From NCBI RefSeq assembly GCF_028476545.1, contig NW_026733193.1, positions 77,501 through 141,500 on the forward strand: DNA of 64,000 nt, read 5' to 3'. The notes under the pieces were generated by a model, which was given only the letters and a program-made list of their open reading frames with translations, was not told the DNA's origin and made no database searches. Source of the stretch: Physella acuta (lineage: Eukaryota > Mollusca > Gastropoda > Physidae). The position numbers were made by a program, and so were the translations under genes. Shown here one piece after another: positions 52,701-63,447 of this stretch; position 1 is the first letter of the stretch, and each line of letters opens with the position of its first letter.

Positions 52701-55700
52701 GATCTATATTACTTCAGACTAAAGATCTATTCTAGATCTAGGGCCTAGATTCTGGATGTTAAAATTTAAGCAATCATATGCCAGATCAAATGTCAAGACG
52801 CAATGCCAAACTGGTACACCGTGGAAAAATTAAACAGAAAACCATACACTACACTTTAAAAAGCAATGTTTTACAATAACATGAAAAAGGACAAATCAAT
52901 AGGATATTTATATTAAGTAATAATTATTTAACATCGTATTAAGCTCGCTAGTTTAGCTTGAAATAGGATTATGATTTTCAAGTCAGGAGAATACAATCAT
53001 AATACGCCCAAAGCCCTTAATAATAATAGCCACCGTCTTTTCATTTTCAAATTTAGAGTTAAACAAAAAAACAAGTTAATTAAAAAGTCTAGTGACATTT
53101 AAGCGCAATTTCCTTATGTTATCTAAAAATAGCTCTGTCGTAGCGTAAATCAAGAGCAGGGTTAGTAAGACCATTGGTTAAAATACATGTTTTATTTACA
53201 ATATAGTTACATGACTAAAAACCATTGCGCGCCTAGCTACTGAACGTGATTGACGCAGCCATTGAACGTGATGGCGCCGCTATTGAACGTGATGACGCGT
53301 GTGGTGAGGTTGGAAAAAATGCCTACTAATTCGGTCAAAATTTTAATTAATTGAAAATTTTTTTTGTGACCGAACGAAAGGATATTTTTGAAAACTTTCT
53401 TCGGCAATATTGTTTTAAATTATAGCAGGAATCGATTGGTACATGTTTCAAGTCGCTAAGTTGTCTGGTTGCCGAGATATGGGCCAAAAACTGCATTTTT
53501 TCGAGGTTTTTTGGCTTTTCCGGGAAATCCATGAAAGAAACCCGGAATTTTTATGGCCTATGCTCATCCTCGTAACTTACTTAACATAATTGCTTTTGGA
53601 ACTAGTCATCGATATTGCTTCGTTGAGGAGGAGATACGACTTAAAGCTGCGGACACACATTCATACATTCACACATCCATACATTCATTCATCCAGAAAT
53701 GACGGGTTAATAAACGCAATTCTCCAGAATGGAAATTGCGCTAAAAAGTTTATAAAGCAGTCAGCTAGCGAAGCTTGCTGTAGTTTAATATTTCTAATAT
53801 AAAATTGGCGATTCTTTGCTGCAATAGTAATTAAATTCGCGCTGTCCCATAATGTATCAATACAAAAATTTATCTGGAAATCTTTGTTTAACTTTCATGC
53901 AACAATCCTTTACCAATACCAGAGGCGTAGCGACCGAATCCGGCGCCCGGGGCGGACTATCAATTTTGCGCCCCCCCCCTCTTTCTGTATATATAGTTGT
54001 TCCTTTCTATGGAAAAATCACCCCCCCCCCCCCGTTTGGAAAGGTTTGTGGCGCTTCTTACCAGTTACTATCCTGTAACAATTTCTGTTTCGGTGTCACA
54101 AAGTTGTTAAATCAGTGTGTGAAGCCTTGTAGTCGTTTATTTTTCGTATCTTTGACAGTGTATAATTCAATACTTCAGCTTAAAATGAGCTTTCAAATTA
54201 ATTTCTCTACCCCTTTTGGCGCCCCTTAAGGTTGGCGCCCGGGGCTGCCGCCCCACCCACCCTCCCCTAGCTACGCCTCTGACCAATACCAAACTAGGCC
54301 TACAGGCCTAGTATAGAATCTGCTGAGTAGATTGGTCACAGGTCAAGGTCATGTAAATTTCCACTAAGCTACGCGTTTTTTATCACTGTCGGTACAGATA
54401 GGACTACAACAAGACCATAATAAATGAAGACATGGTTTCGAAAGATCCAGAACGCAAGAGAACTACAGTTGACCTACATATTTACTTTCATACCTGTGAG
54501 ATAAGAAAGATGGTCAGTTTGTAGCCTAAAGTGAATAAAAATAGAGCTATTTCTAATTTAGTTAGCATCTAGAAATTACAGAGATGTTAAAATTTTCCAT
54601 GTTCATCTAAAAATGTATTGAAGCATTAATTGAAGTCGCCAATGCGTCCCTCTAAATTATAAATTATAGACAAGATATTTTTCTTGTTAAAAAAAAAAAT
54701 TTTGAAACGTGTAAGCTGCATTTCCCTGTCTAAAGAAGATGACACTAAAGATAACTGGCGACAACGCAGTAGTAGATCTAGATCAAACGTAGTTTAAAAA
54801 AAAAATCGAAAATGTTAAGCGAGCATATTTTTTTTTGCCAATTTTGTACCCCTGCTCCTATCGTCATAAAGCGCTGAAAGAGTGCGTATTCAGGGAAAAT
54901 CAAACATGTCGCTTATACATTGTACTCCAAAATAAAGATAAGCTAAAAGCGATAACGTTCAACCCGTTCAGTTGATATTTAAATTTCTTAGTGTATGTCA
55001 ATAATGTCATTGTCTAAACAATTCTAAACATAGCCCACGCGGCATGTGACAAGCCATGTGACTACAGAAGTAAACAACAAACGTTCGTCTTCTAAAAGGA
55101 CGCCATTGTGGCGGGACAAAGCTAAATATAGCACGCTACACGTGATAAGTCTTGTGATTGATGATGGAAACAAACCCGTGTAGTACTGATGAGATGAAGG
55201 TCATCACCCTCAACTTTACAGCAAGCCAGTGAGACAAACCATATGACATTCCACACAATATTCATAACCTAATTTTTTTCTACTTACGTCACAATAATTA
55301 CCAGCAACCTTTATGTCACCCCGCAACACAGTAATCAACATTCAAAAAGCACCCCCCCCCCGCCCCACAGTAAACATTTCACCAAAAAGCACCCCCGCCG
55401 CACAGCAAACAACATTCACAAAAAGCACCCCCTGCCCCACAGTAAACAACATTCACCGAAAAGCACCCTCCCCCTCCTCACAGTAAACAACATTTATTAA
55501 AGAGCAATCCCCGCCACACACACAGGACCAAACAGAACTCCCCCCCACCCCCACATCCCCAGCGACCAAGCAGCACCCCTTACACACCAGCCGAACAACT
55601 TCCCTCCACACCCCAGCCACAAAATAGCAACCCCTACACCTCATTAACCAGACATCCCCTTTCCACCTCAGCCAAACAACACCCCCTTCCACCTCAGCCA

Positions 55701-55924
55701 AACAGCACCCTACACACCCCCATTAAAACACACCCATATATCATACCTGGCATCTGAGCAGCCACGCCCTTGACATAGTTCGCCCACTTGGGCGCGCCCG
55801 GCTTGAGTTCGTCCACAGAGAACTCCGTGTACCTGGGTTCGTCGGTCGAGCCAGACAAGGTCTCCACACGGCAGGTTCCAGAGGCCGTTGGGTTCCCTAC
55901 CATCACCGTCACCATAGGCAACGC
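49704..55924 (-). CDS. GALK1: Galactokinase, six 3' exons (N-terminus missing from window)
   Basis: Phosphorylates galactose at C1 using ATP, the entry step of the Leloir pathway, in the cytosol. Exons in gene order: 55924-55747, 51998-51740, 51345-51164, 50726-50576, 50284-50116, 49784-49704, all GT-AG; 339 residues are read (human GALK1 392). GHMP-kinase motifs: [16 protein letters not shown] (phosphate-binding), [20 protein letters not shown] with the catalytic aspartate, [17 protein letters not shown], and [13 protein letters not shown]. It reads like GALK1 rather than GALK2 (RWANYVKG-type KWANYVKGV and length). The first exon read begins [11 protein letters not shown], so the part with GRVNLIGEHTDY must lie upstream; it was looked for on the minus strand to 64000 and not found. 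The 3.7 kb intron between the first two exons carries two transposons. Confidence 0.95.
53070..53747. mobile_element. Non-autonomous DNA element, copy B
   Basis: It shares its left end (GTCTAGTGACATTTAAGCGC), the TATTGAACGTGATGGCGC-like short repeats, GCCTACTAATTCGGTC and right end (GGAAATTGCGCTAAAAAGT) with 29976-31266, but lacks the foldback and the 300 bp insert found there, so it is closer to the ancestral form. It lies in a GALK intron. Confidence 0.75.
53920..54281. mobile_element. hAT-type MITE (CAGAGGCGTAGC ends)
   Basis: It begins CAGAGGCGTAGCGACC and ends CTAGCTACGCCTCTG, with an exact ACCAATAC duplication on both sides (53912-53919, 54282-54289). The interior has two GGCGCCCGGGG words near the ends and poly(C) runs. 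It is 362 bp and encodes no protein. Confidence 0.93.
55326..55710. repeat. C-rich minisatellite, about 37-bp units
   Basis: Four or five units contain CACAGTAAACAACATTCACC then AAAAAGCACCCCC; the right part has related C-rich units (CCACCTCAGCCAAACA twice). It lies directly against a GALK exon, in the intron downstream of it. The open frame on the minus strand is low complexity. Confidence 0.85.
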
Positions 55925-56000
55925 CTGGAGAGTTAAAAATAGGTGAATTATTAGGCCAGAAGTGTCATCAAGATACAGTTCTTGTAGACTGTCAATACTA

Positions 56001-56226
56001 AGGAACGGCGTGGTCGAATGGTAGAGCTTACAACTGCTCATCCGAAAGTCACGAAATAGGATCCCGGGCTTGAGTCCACCCTGCTCTGATGGGTACCGGA
56101 CTCACGTTAGGAAAACAAAGGGTGCTGGGCTGACCAGACTACTCTTCCCTTGTATGCCAAGGTCATTGTAACAGATGAACCCATCTGACCCATGTGTCTT
56201 AGGCACGAACGGGAAAAGACGACGAT
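56001..56226 (+). repeat. tRNA-derived SINE with 11-bp target duplication
   Basis: The head is CGTGGTCGAATGGTAGAGCT with B-box-like GGGCTTGAGTCC; the body matches the 40.4 kb copy (ACCCTGCTCTGATGGGTACC, ACTCACGTTAGGAAAACAAA) and it ends in (GAC)n-like triplets. Flanks TGTCAATACTA and TGTCAATATTA (55990-56000, 56227-56237) are a target duplication with one mismatch. Confidence 0.9.
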
Positions 56227-56466
56227 TGTCAATATTATAGCACCAGCTGAATATAAAAGCCTCATGCCATTTAATTGTTATTTTGGATGCTTCAGCTACT
56301 AACACATTTCGTTAAACGCTAGTGTGTATTCCAGTTTTACAAGTATGGAATAATGACAACAGGTAAGAACATGCACATGAGGTTATCAGTGTCGAATTAG
56401 TCTTAAAATATTTCAGATTAGTTCAAAGCAGATGTGCGCATTCGCCCTTCAAACCAACAAGGAGTT

Positions 56467-56599
56467 CAGTGGCGTAGCCAGGATCGTCTCAAGGGGGGGG
56501 GAGGGTTTCCAATTTTTACCCGGGGACAAACTTTCGATTTGCACCCCCCCCCTCAAACTTTCGATTTGACCCCTCTAACCCCCCCTGCCTACGCCACTG
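56467..56599. mobile_element. hAT-type MITE (CAGTGGCGTAGC ends) inside a minisatellite
   Basis: It begins CAGTGGCGTAGCCAGG and ends CCTGCCTACGCCACTG, 133 bp. Flanks AAGGAGTT and AAGGAGTG (56459-56466, 56600-56607) are a target duplication with one mismatch. Sequence on both sides belongs to the adjacent GCATTCGCCC array, so it inserted into that array. Confidence 0.9.
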
Positions 56600-56607
56600 A
56601 AGGAGTG

Positions 56608-57040
56608 CATTCGCCCTTCAAACCCAAGAAGGGGTGCATTCGCCCTCCAAACCCAAGAAGGGGTGCATTCGCCCTTTGAACCCCCCATTAAGCTGTGCAT
56701 TCGCCCTTTGAACCCCCCATTAAGCTGTGCATTCGCCCTTTGAACCCCCCATTAAGGTGTGCATTCGCCCTTTGAACCCCCCATTAAGGTGTGCATTCGC
56801 CCTTTGAACCCCCCATTAAGGTGTGCATTCGCCCTTTGAACCCCCCATTAAGCTGTGCATTCGCCCTTTGAACCCCCCCCCATTAAGGTGTGCATTCGCC
56901 CTTTGAACCCCCCATTAAGCTGTGCATTCGCCCTTTGAACCCCCATTAAGGTGTGCATTCGCCCTTTGAACCCCCCATTAAGCTGTGCATTCACCCTTTG
57001 AACCCCCCATTAAGGTGTGCATTCGCCCTTCGAACCCAAT
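56608..57040. repeat. 32-bp minisatellite, about 13 units
   Basis: The unit is CATTCGCCCTTTGAACCCCC followed by CATTAAGCTGTG or GGTGTG. The left units (CATTCGCCCTTCAAACCCAA) are diverged; the central ones are almost identical, as expected if homogenisation works in the array centre. One outlying unit lies left of the inserted MITE (about 56438-56466). Confidence 0.93.
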
Positions 57041-58010
57041 ACGTTTTGCCTTCATCCCGCGAACGATGGGGGTGTGGGTAAATCCAAACCCTTTTAATAT
57101 AAACATGACCCACATCCTGGAGGTGTGTCGGGTCCGAAATGACCCGGATATGAGTCATGATCAGTTTTCATACAGAGTTATCCTGTTTCATGTATTGATT
57201 TTTTTTTCTCTTTCAACAGGATGTAAACGTATATAGCCCTAGCGCTAAAATAACATTTCTATACCAGTGGTGACAGTGGTTTAACATTACAATATATACC
57301 AGAGCACAGTACCATCCTTAAAATGACAAGCAGTGTATTTAAGTTTGAAAATATGTTTTTTTTAAAGAAATATCAAATCGTATAACGTGAGTTATGTAGA
57401 ATCTAGATCTAGCAATTCTGTCTTGTTTAGTCTATAAAACTTTTACGTTTCTTCCTATTTTATTTGGTTTGGGGAAATGGTTTTTAATTCAGCACTTTAT
57501 AAAAAAGTAGAACAAAACAAAAAAACGGCATCTTAAGACTATCATGATATCTTTAAAAGAATACAATGTAATCTGACAACAGAACGAAGTCTAGATAACA
57601 AGAACTTTTTACTAGGACAAGAAACGCGCAAGTACATCTAGAAGAGAAAAAAACAAAGGCTCGCCAGACTTGAAGAAAAATGTCCTATTTTAATATCAGT
57701 GCACTTGTACGTGACCTAGTTCTGTGGTCTAGAGGTCCCAGACTAGATAAACAGTGCCGCCAGACTTACCGTACAACTCCCAAAAAGTTAAATTCTGTGT
57801 CGGAGATGTTTACAGACCGACGTTCGTTGGATTATCTTTCTAGGGACATAATTTATTAACAGATGGGTGACGTTACGAGATTAAAACAGGAGTCTGTAAC
57901 CTGCTAAATGACGGTTGTTAATTCTAGACCAGATGACACTTTGGTGAAAACACTTTCTACAGTTTCTAAAAAAATGTAGATTCTTCTTCGTTCTTAATTT
58001 TTAGTGTTGG
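57041..58010. other. No gene seen
   Basis: AT-rich DNA with no supported exon. GALK's missing 5' exons were looked for here on the minus strand and not seen. Confidence 0.45.
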
Positions 58011-58352
58011 AAGGTATCGAGCCTTATCTGCCAGAGGGTTTGAATTTATCAACCATGAGCTTTTGCCGACTCGACCACGCCTCCATCACAATTAAGGATA
58101 CGTGTCAACTGGTTATGTGCCATTGAGGTCATTGACTCCGATTTCAGCCTGCTTTTCTTTTTGGATTTGCTTCCATAGCCTTTGTCCAACCAAGAACAAA
58201 CTACAAGGCAGCAGTAGTTTTATTTCGGAGTTGTCCCTCCCTAGAAGAGCGGCTGTCCCCAGCTAACGAGCCTCATCTGCCCGAGGGTTCGAACTCGAGA
58301 CTTTTCGGTTTAGCAACCATGAGCTTTACCGACTCGACCACGCCGACCCCTA
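58011..58352 (-). repeat. SINE with two tRNA-like heads
   Basis: On the minus strand the copy starts near 58352 with GGCGTGGTCGAGTCGGTAAA and B-box CTCGAGTTCGAACCC, then a body (GACAGCCGCTCTTCTAGGGA, GGACAACTCCGAAATAAAAC). A second, shorter head (GGCGTGGTCGAGTCGGCAAA, TTCAAACCCTCTGGCAG) follows at about 58092-58011. Its body differs from the 40.4 kb family, so it is another SINE family. Confidence 0.75.
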
Positions 58353-59187
58353 AAAATGTATATGAAAACCACCCATATGAAAACCACTGTTAGTTTTTTA
58401 AATTTTAACAATCAGAACATAAATATAACAGTGCGGATTTTCGTAAGCAGTTTTGCTGAAATATTAATATACAAAATAATCTGGTAATCAACAAGTTGAT
58501 AAGAAGCTTCCTTGATTTGTCACGCTTTGCCTTATGATTAGTGTTACGATTGAAGTTAATGATATAATAAAGCGGGTATGGTTAAAAATAGCCTACAAAA
58601 AAAAAAACCCGCTGTCAGCCACGGAAGTTGACAATTATATTTCAGTAAGCAGACGACAGCGGATCTCAACACACTGGTCCCACTGCAACTGTGATTTGGG
58701 TACATTAACGCTTGAATCACAACGTCGTAGGACTATGACACAAACTTCATATAGAACAGAATCAGAACATTGTTAACACCTTTAAAGGGAAATAACTCAC
58801 CTATAACACCAATCTACACTTGATACTGATTTAGTAATGATGGCTCAAGTGTTTATTGATATACACCATAAGTTCAAATACATGGACATAATTTACACAA
58901 TACATGTGTACATACAGTGTAACCTATTTCAACGTAAATTTAAAACAATTCTGTAAGTTTGTCTTAAAACACTATAAGAAAGTTATATTTGTGTGAATGT
59001 TAAAAATTGTTGGAATTAAAATTTTCAATATTATCTTTAACTTGAGCTATCGCTGTTTCTGAAGCAAATTAGTTAAACTTTTAAGTATGTTATTAGGATA
59101 TAGATATTTCAATAATTAAAGACGTCAAACAGTCCTATGTTACTAGCCAACAGTAAAAAGATTTTAATGAGGGGTGAAAGAATTGGC
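58353..59187. other. No gene seen
   Basis: AT-rich sequence. The open frame at 58534-58776 has no recognised domain and no clear splice support. Confidence 0.45.
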
Positions 59188-59835
59188 ACCCGGCATTGCC
59201 CACATGCGGACAATAGGCACCCGGCATTGCCCACATGCGGACAATAGGCACCCGGCATTGCCCACATGCGGACAATAGGCACCCGGCATTGCCCACATGC
59301 GGACAATAGGCACCCGGCATTGCCCACATGCGGACAATAGGCACCCGGCATTGCCCACATGCGGACAATAGGCACCCGGCATTGCCCACATGCGGACAAT
59401 AGGCACCCGGCATTGCCCACATGCGGACAATAGGCACCCGGCATTGCCCACATGCGGACAATAGGCACCCGGCATTGCCTACTTTTGGACAATAGGCACC
59501 CGGCATTGCCTACTTTTGGACAATAGGCACCCGGCATTGCCTACTTTTGGACAATAGGCACCCGGCATTGCCTACTTTTGGACAATAGGCACCCGGCATT
59601 GCCTACTTTTGGACAATAGGCACCCGGCATTGCCTACTTTTGGACAATAGGCACCCGGCATTGCCTACTTTTGGACAATAGGCACCCGGCATTGCCTACT
59701 TTTGGACAATAGGCACCCGGCATTGCCTACTTTTGGACAATAGGCACCCGGCATTGTCTACTTTTGGAAATAGGCACCCGGCATTGCCTACTTGTGGACA
59801 ATAGCACCCGGCATTGCCTACACGTAGACAGTAGG
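59188..59835. repeat. 31-bp minisatellite in two homogeneous blocks
   Basis: The unit is GGCACCCGGCATTGCC followed by a variable 8-9 base core and GGACAATA. From 59188 to about 59478 the core is CACATGCG; from about 59479 to 59770 it is TACTTTTG. Within each block units are identical, and the change occurs between neighbouring units. Two or three degraded units end the array. Thirty-one is not a multiple of three, so the long minus-strand frames (MPGAYCPHVGNAGCLLSACG) simply run through all frames of the unit. Confidence 0.97.
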
Positions 59836-61829
59836 CACATTGACCCTACATCGCCTACACGTTCAACTTAACGACCCCTGGAAAAGAACAAAGCTATTTA
59901 TATAGCGAAACGCGAAACCTAGGGGGAAAGGGTTAGACAGAGGTCAGCTATACTGACCACGTATAGCCGGCGTCGTACGGCCTTCACACCACCTACTGTT
60001 TCACAGATTAACTGGATAGCATCAGCAGCTGTCCTAGATAGAATGACCCCTGTGTGTGTGTGTGTGTGTGAAGGGGGGTATTTTAATTTGTACAATTATT
60101 AAGGGACCAACATATAGGCTACGTTCCAACCTTACGGACACCTACATAGTACATTCTAAAACATTTTCCCTTATTAATTTGGGGGATGGAAAAAAAAATT
60201 AAAACTAACAATACTGTATTATAGAATTAGATTCTTAACCCCCCCCCCTCCCCCCCAACTATTTCGTCGTTAATTACATTAGTCAAGCATAATGATTCTA
60301 AAAGCTAACCCTAAACTATAGAACTTTAATTTCAGACAGTTTACGTCTATATATTGCGGCCAGGAGTTCGGATCCTTACTTCCTCTTCTTAAGGTACAGA
60401 CCTATACTTAACACTGAAAACAGTCCCGTGTAAGCACGATCACAAACAAAACATTTTTGCTCAATCCATTGTAATGTTGAATGTATTGCGTGCAGCACAC
60501 ATTTGTCGATAACCTAATTCCCTGTCAGGTTATTGTTTCCATGTTCTGGTACGGATAATCCGTTTCCTAGTTCCACCTGGTTCTCTTTCAAACTATCTGT
60601 TTCTTCTCAGTGGCGACCCGGCAAAGATAATCTAAAACTGGCGGTGTTTGAATTAGAATCACCAGTTGCTGAAGTTTGCTTAGTATTGGCTTGTTAAACC
60701 CCACACATCCACATAGCTGCAAAACTGTTTTGTACCCCTCCCATCCCATGAACTTATCCTAAAAGGTATGTCTTATACTACCATCCATCAACGTATCCGA
60801 AACTGTGTCTTGTGCCCCACCCATCTTATCCTAAAAGATTGTTCTTTTACACCAATCATCTCAATGCTACACAATGTCTTAGCTCCCCCCCCCTCCCCAT
60901 CTTATGAACCTATCCTAAACAATTTCTGGTATCATTGGATAGTACAAAAATTAGGTCCCATTATAGATATGATTAAAATCATTCAATTTTATAATTGAGT
61001 ATTTGTATGGAACTATTTGTCACCCATTCTCAATTTGTTAATGTATTTCTACACGAAGTGAATTTTGACGTCTACACGCGCAATCTACATACAGTAACCG
61101 AGTAACCCTAACAATCTCATTCCCTCATTTGCCCTAGAATCCCAGAAATATGTTGATACACTACACGGCACTAACAATGTTTATATTCACGGTACAGTTC
61201 TGAAGACAACCATTATTTAAACCATCGCTGGACATGAAAAGAAAACCAGGACACGAACCCATGACCTCAAGGTAGCACCGATACGCATCGTCGCTCGGAC
61301 ACAAACAGGAGCGAAAATTAAAAATACTTTGATGGCTTTTTCGTCTTTGAAACAGTTGCTTTCATGGCTTTCTCAAATCTATCGTACAGTGGCCTCTGGA
61401 AACCCGACCATGATTTTGATGATTTAAATGATTAAACAGTGCATATTTTCACAACTGGACGCGGTTGTAGTCTACTAAAGTCTACTACCGTTAAATTTGA
61501 GGAAGTTGTGATTTTTGTCGTGTGGTGTGTGTAATGGGGGGGGGGGGGGGGCATTTTGAAAGGTTTATGAATTTGACTAACACATCTACAAAGCGTGTAT
61601 TCAATCTTTAAGAAAACCCCAAGAGGTGCAGCAATAAAGTAAATCCATAAAATAGCCTATGGTTATTTTCTTAGCTGTAGCATGCCCCAAACAATGACAA
61701 GTAAATAAAGAATTGCTAATTTAAGTGAATATTTAAACTATAAGCAAATATGTGACTTCTATGGATCGTATAAAGAATTGGTCAAAAATGGAAGAGAAAG
61801 CCTCGCTTAAAAGCAGGGGGTGTTGGAAG
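59836..61829. other. No gene seen; scattered simple repeats
   Basis: It holds a (TG)n run at 60050-60070, poly(C) at 60240-60256 and poly(G) at 61537-61551. At about 61240-61300 the minus strand carries GGTCATGGGTTCGTGTCC, a B-box-like word typical of a SINE head. No exon is supported. Confidence 0.45.
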
Positions 61830-62042
61830 CAGTGGCGTAGCCAGGATCGTCTAAAGGGGGGGGGGGTCCAATTTTTACCCGGGGACAAACTTTCGATTTG
61901 CACACCCCCCCCCCTCAAACTTTCGATTTGCACCCCCCCTCAAACTTTCGATTTGCACCCCCCCCCCTCATACTTTTTCTATATACCGAGGGGTCTATGG
62001 GGGGGGGTATGACCCCCCTAACCCCCCCTGCCTACGCCACTG
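61830..62042. mobile_element. hAT-type MITE (CAGTGGCGTAGC ends), perfect target duplication
   Basis: It begins CAGTGGCGTAGCCAGG and ends CCTGCCTACGCCACTG, flanked by exact GTTGGAAG copies (61822-61829 and 62043-62050). It is 213 bp and contains three tandem AAACTTTCGATTTGCACCCC units; the relative at 56467-56599 has two. Confidence 0.95.
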
Positions 62043-62342
62043 GTTGGAAGGGGGTGGGTAGAGGCAGCATTATATAGAATTATGTCTCCAAAGCCCTATA
62101 GTCTGCTGGTATATGCTCATAGAAGTTTAACATCTAGTGTTGTCAAATGGAAAGTTGACGTCTGCTGGTGTAGTCAAAGATTCCCAGATTTTGGGATTTG
62201 CGCGGCAGTAGGTGTGTGACATTTTTATTGTGAGACCGGAACTGAGTCCATCAACAAAAACAAAGTTATCCTAACAAACCGAAAGTACAGAAGAAGTCTC
62301 CACCATTTGAAGAGTAAATTAGCCCACCATCAGGAAAGGCGT

Positions 62343-62420
62343 GACGCATCAGCCGAGTAGTGGTATAGCTCGTAGGTCATTGGCCTGACATACTAAAAAA
62401 AAACGTTCCACCAAATCTAG
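62343..62420 (+). repeat. SINE head fragment (possible)
   Basis: GCCGAGTAGTGGTATAGCTC resembles an A box of the SINE heads and is followed about 40 bases later by an A run and CCAAATCTAGGTCAC. No body or target duplication follows, so this is a fragment at best. Confidence 0.35.
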
Positions 62421-62447
62421 GTCACGAAACAAAAACGCTGGTTGCAG

Positions 62448-62729
62448 TGTAACAAAACCGTAGGTATCACTCGCTTCCATTCATTCAACGAGGGCACTGT
62501 GACGTCAGTAATGACGTATGTTTACGACCTATTTTCAGATAAAATTTATCTGTACAGATACGGGCAGATAGTTGAAGTAGAAGACTATTCCATTAGCAGC
62601 GCAAGTATGATAAACGTTAGGGTTATGACGACGTCATGTGTTGAGGATAAAGTTAGACATCTGTTGTATAGGCATAAACTAAATGCTGCTAAAGGGAAAG
62701 TATCGGGGAAGGGAGACAACCTCAATTAG
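62448..62729 (+). CDS. Isolated possible terminal exon, C-N hydrolase-like
   Basis: After a possible acceptor (GCTGGTTGCAG|T) a frame of 94 codons runs to TAG: GITRFHSFNEGTVTSVMTYV, YDLFSDKIYLYRYGQIVEVE and so on. The YDL..DKIYLYRYGQ pattern resembles the C-terminal strand region of choloylglycine/acyltransferase-type (linear amide C-N hydrolase) proteins, which is only a weak resemblance. Codon use looks ordinary and base composition is balanced, unlike the repeats around it. No partner exon was recognised upstream within the window. It may be the end of a gene, a gene remnant, or chance. Confidence 0.35.
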   Translation, partial: CNKTVGITRFHSFNEGTVTSVMTYVYDLFSDKIYLYRYGQIVEVEDYSISSASMINVRVMTTSCVEDKVRHLLYRHKLNAAKGKVSGKGDNLN

Positions 62730-62785
62730 TAAATTATCTTTCTTGTATATTGTATATAGTACTCAAAAAGGTGTGCATTGTGCAT

Positions 62786-62959
62786 CAGAGGCGTAGCGAC
62801 CCTTCCCGGCGCCCGGGGACAAACTTTTCGATTTGCACCCCCCCCCCCCTCAAGATTTCGATTTGCACCCCCCTCAACCTTTCAATTTATTTTTCCAACC
62901 CATTTTGGCGCCCCCTAAGGTCGGCGCCCGGGGACATATGTACCCCCCCCCCGCTACTG
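62786..62959. mobile_element. hAT-type MITE (CAGAGGCGTAGC left end), perfect target duplication
   Basis: It begins CAGAGGCGTAGCGACCC and ends CCGCTACTG, flanked by exact TTGTGCAT copies (62778-62785 and 62960-62967). It is 174 bp, with two GGCGCCCGGGGACA words and AATTT/CGATTTGCACCCC units shared with the other members. Confidence 0.92.
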
Positions 62960-62967
62960 TTGTGCAT

Positions 62968-63224
62968 TATAGGTATAATTGCTCGTCGTTAAGAAAGTTC
63001 CTTCTGGATTTAACCTGTGGCTTTTAGTTAACCATAAACGTCGTAAGCCCTAACTTTATAAAATTCTAATCGATAACACTGAAGCCAGCCAGACGAAGCC
63101 ATTGGATGCCAGACGAAGCCATGGAAAAGGTCACTCGATATTCTCAGCCAAGTAAACAACGTGTTTAGTCCAACAGTCCATACCCACCTTACAGTACCAG
63201 GATACTGCGTCAGTAGTATATTAG
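62968..63224. other. No gene seen
   Basis: Short unique stretch. CCAGACGAAGCCATTGGATG is repeated imperfectly at 63088-63125. No exon is supported. Confidence 0.4.
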
Positions 63225-63440
63225 GTCACTTTTGGACCGATTTTTTGGCGGAGGTGGGGATGGTGAGGAACAATGACATATAGGAAAATACTCGGGAGCA
63301 GGATGTGGGCCTGGTACAATGACATATAGTAAAATACTCCCAGCCTGGCGCCGCGGGATGGTGAGGGTGGGTGAGCAGGATGCGCTGCCTGGTACAACGA
63401 CATATAGTAAAATACTGCGCCAACTGGGGTTGGCGGAGGT
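63225..63440. repeat. Imperfect tandem repeat, about 60-90 bp units
   Basis: CCTGGTACAATGACATATAG with TAAAATACTC recurs three times, with GGTGAGG/GAGCAGGATG spacers. The three overlapping minus-strand frames (ICHCTRPTSC and similar) are products of the repeat. Confidence 0.8.
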
Positions 63441-63447
63441 GGTGGGG

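Noticed and set aside
58245-58352. Possible tRNA gene on the minus strand
   Set aside because: A and B boxes are present but there is no closed acceptor stem, and a SINE body follows directly.
59109-59537. Long minus-strand open frames with repeated MPGAYCPHVGNAGCLLSACG-type sequence
   Set aside because: They are direct products of a 31-bp minisatellite; all three frames are open because the unit lacks stop codons. No splice or family support.
59188-59835. CRISPR-like regular array
   Set aside because: There are no distinct spacers: every unit within a block is identical, the genome is eukaryotic, and the period equals the whole repeat unit.
62750-63027. Frames rich in CTPPPLKISICTPP
   Set aside because: They cross a hAT-type MITE with poly(C) runs; the Pro/Cys content comes from base composition.
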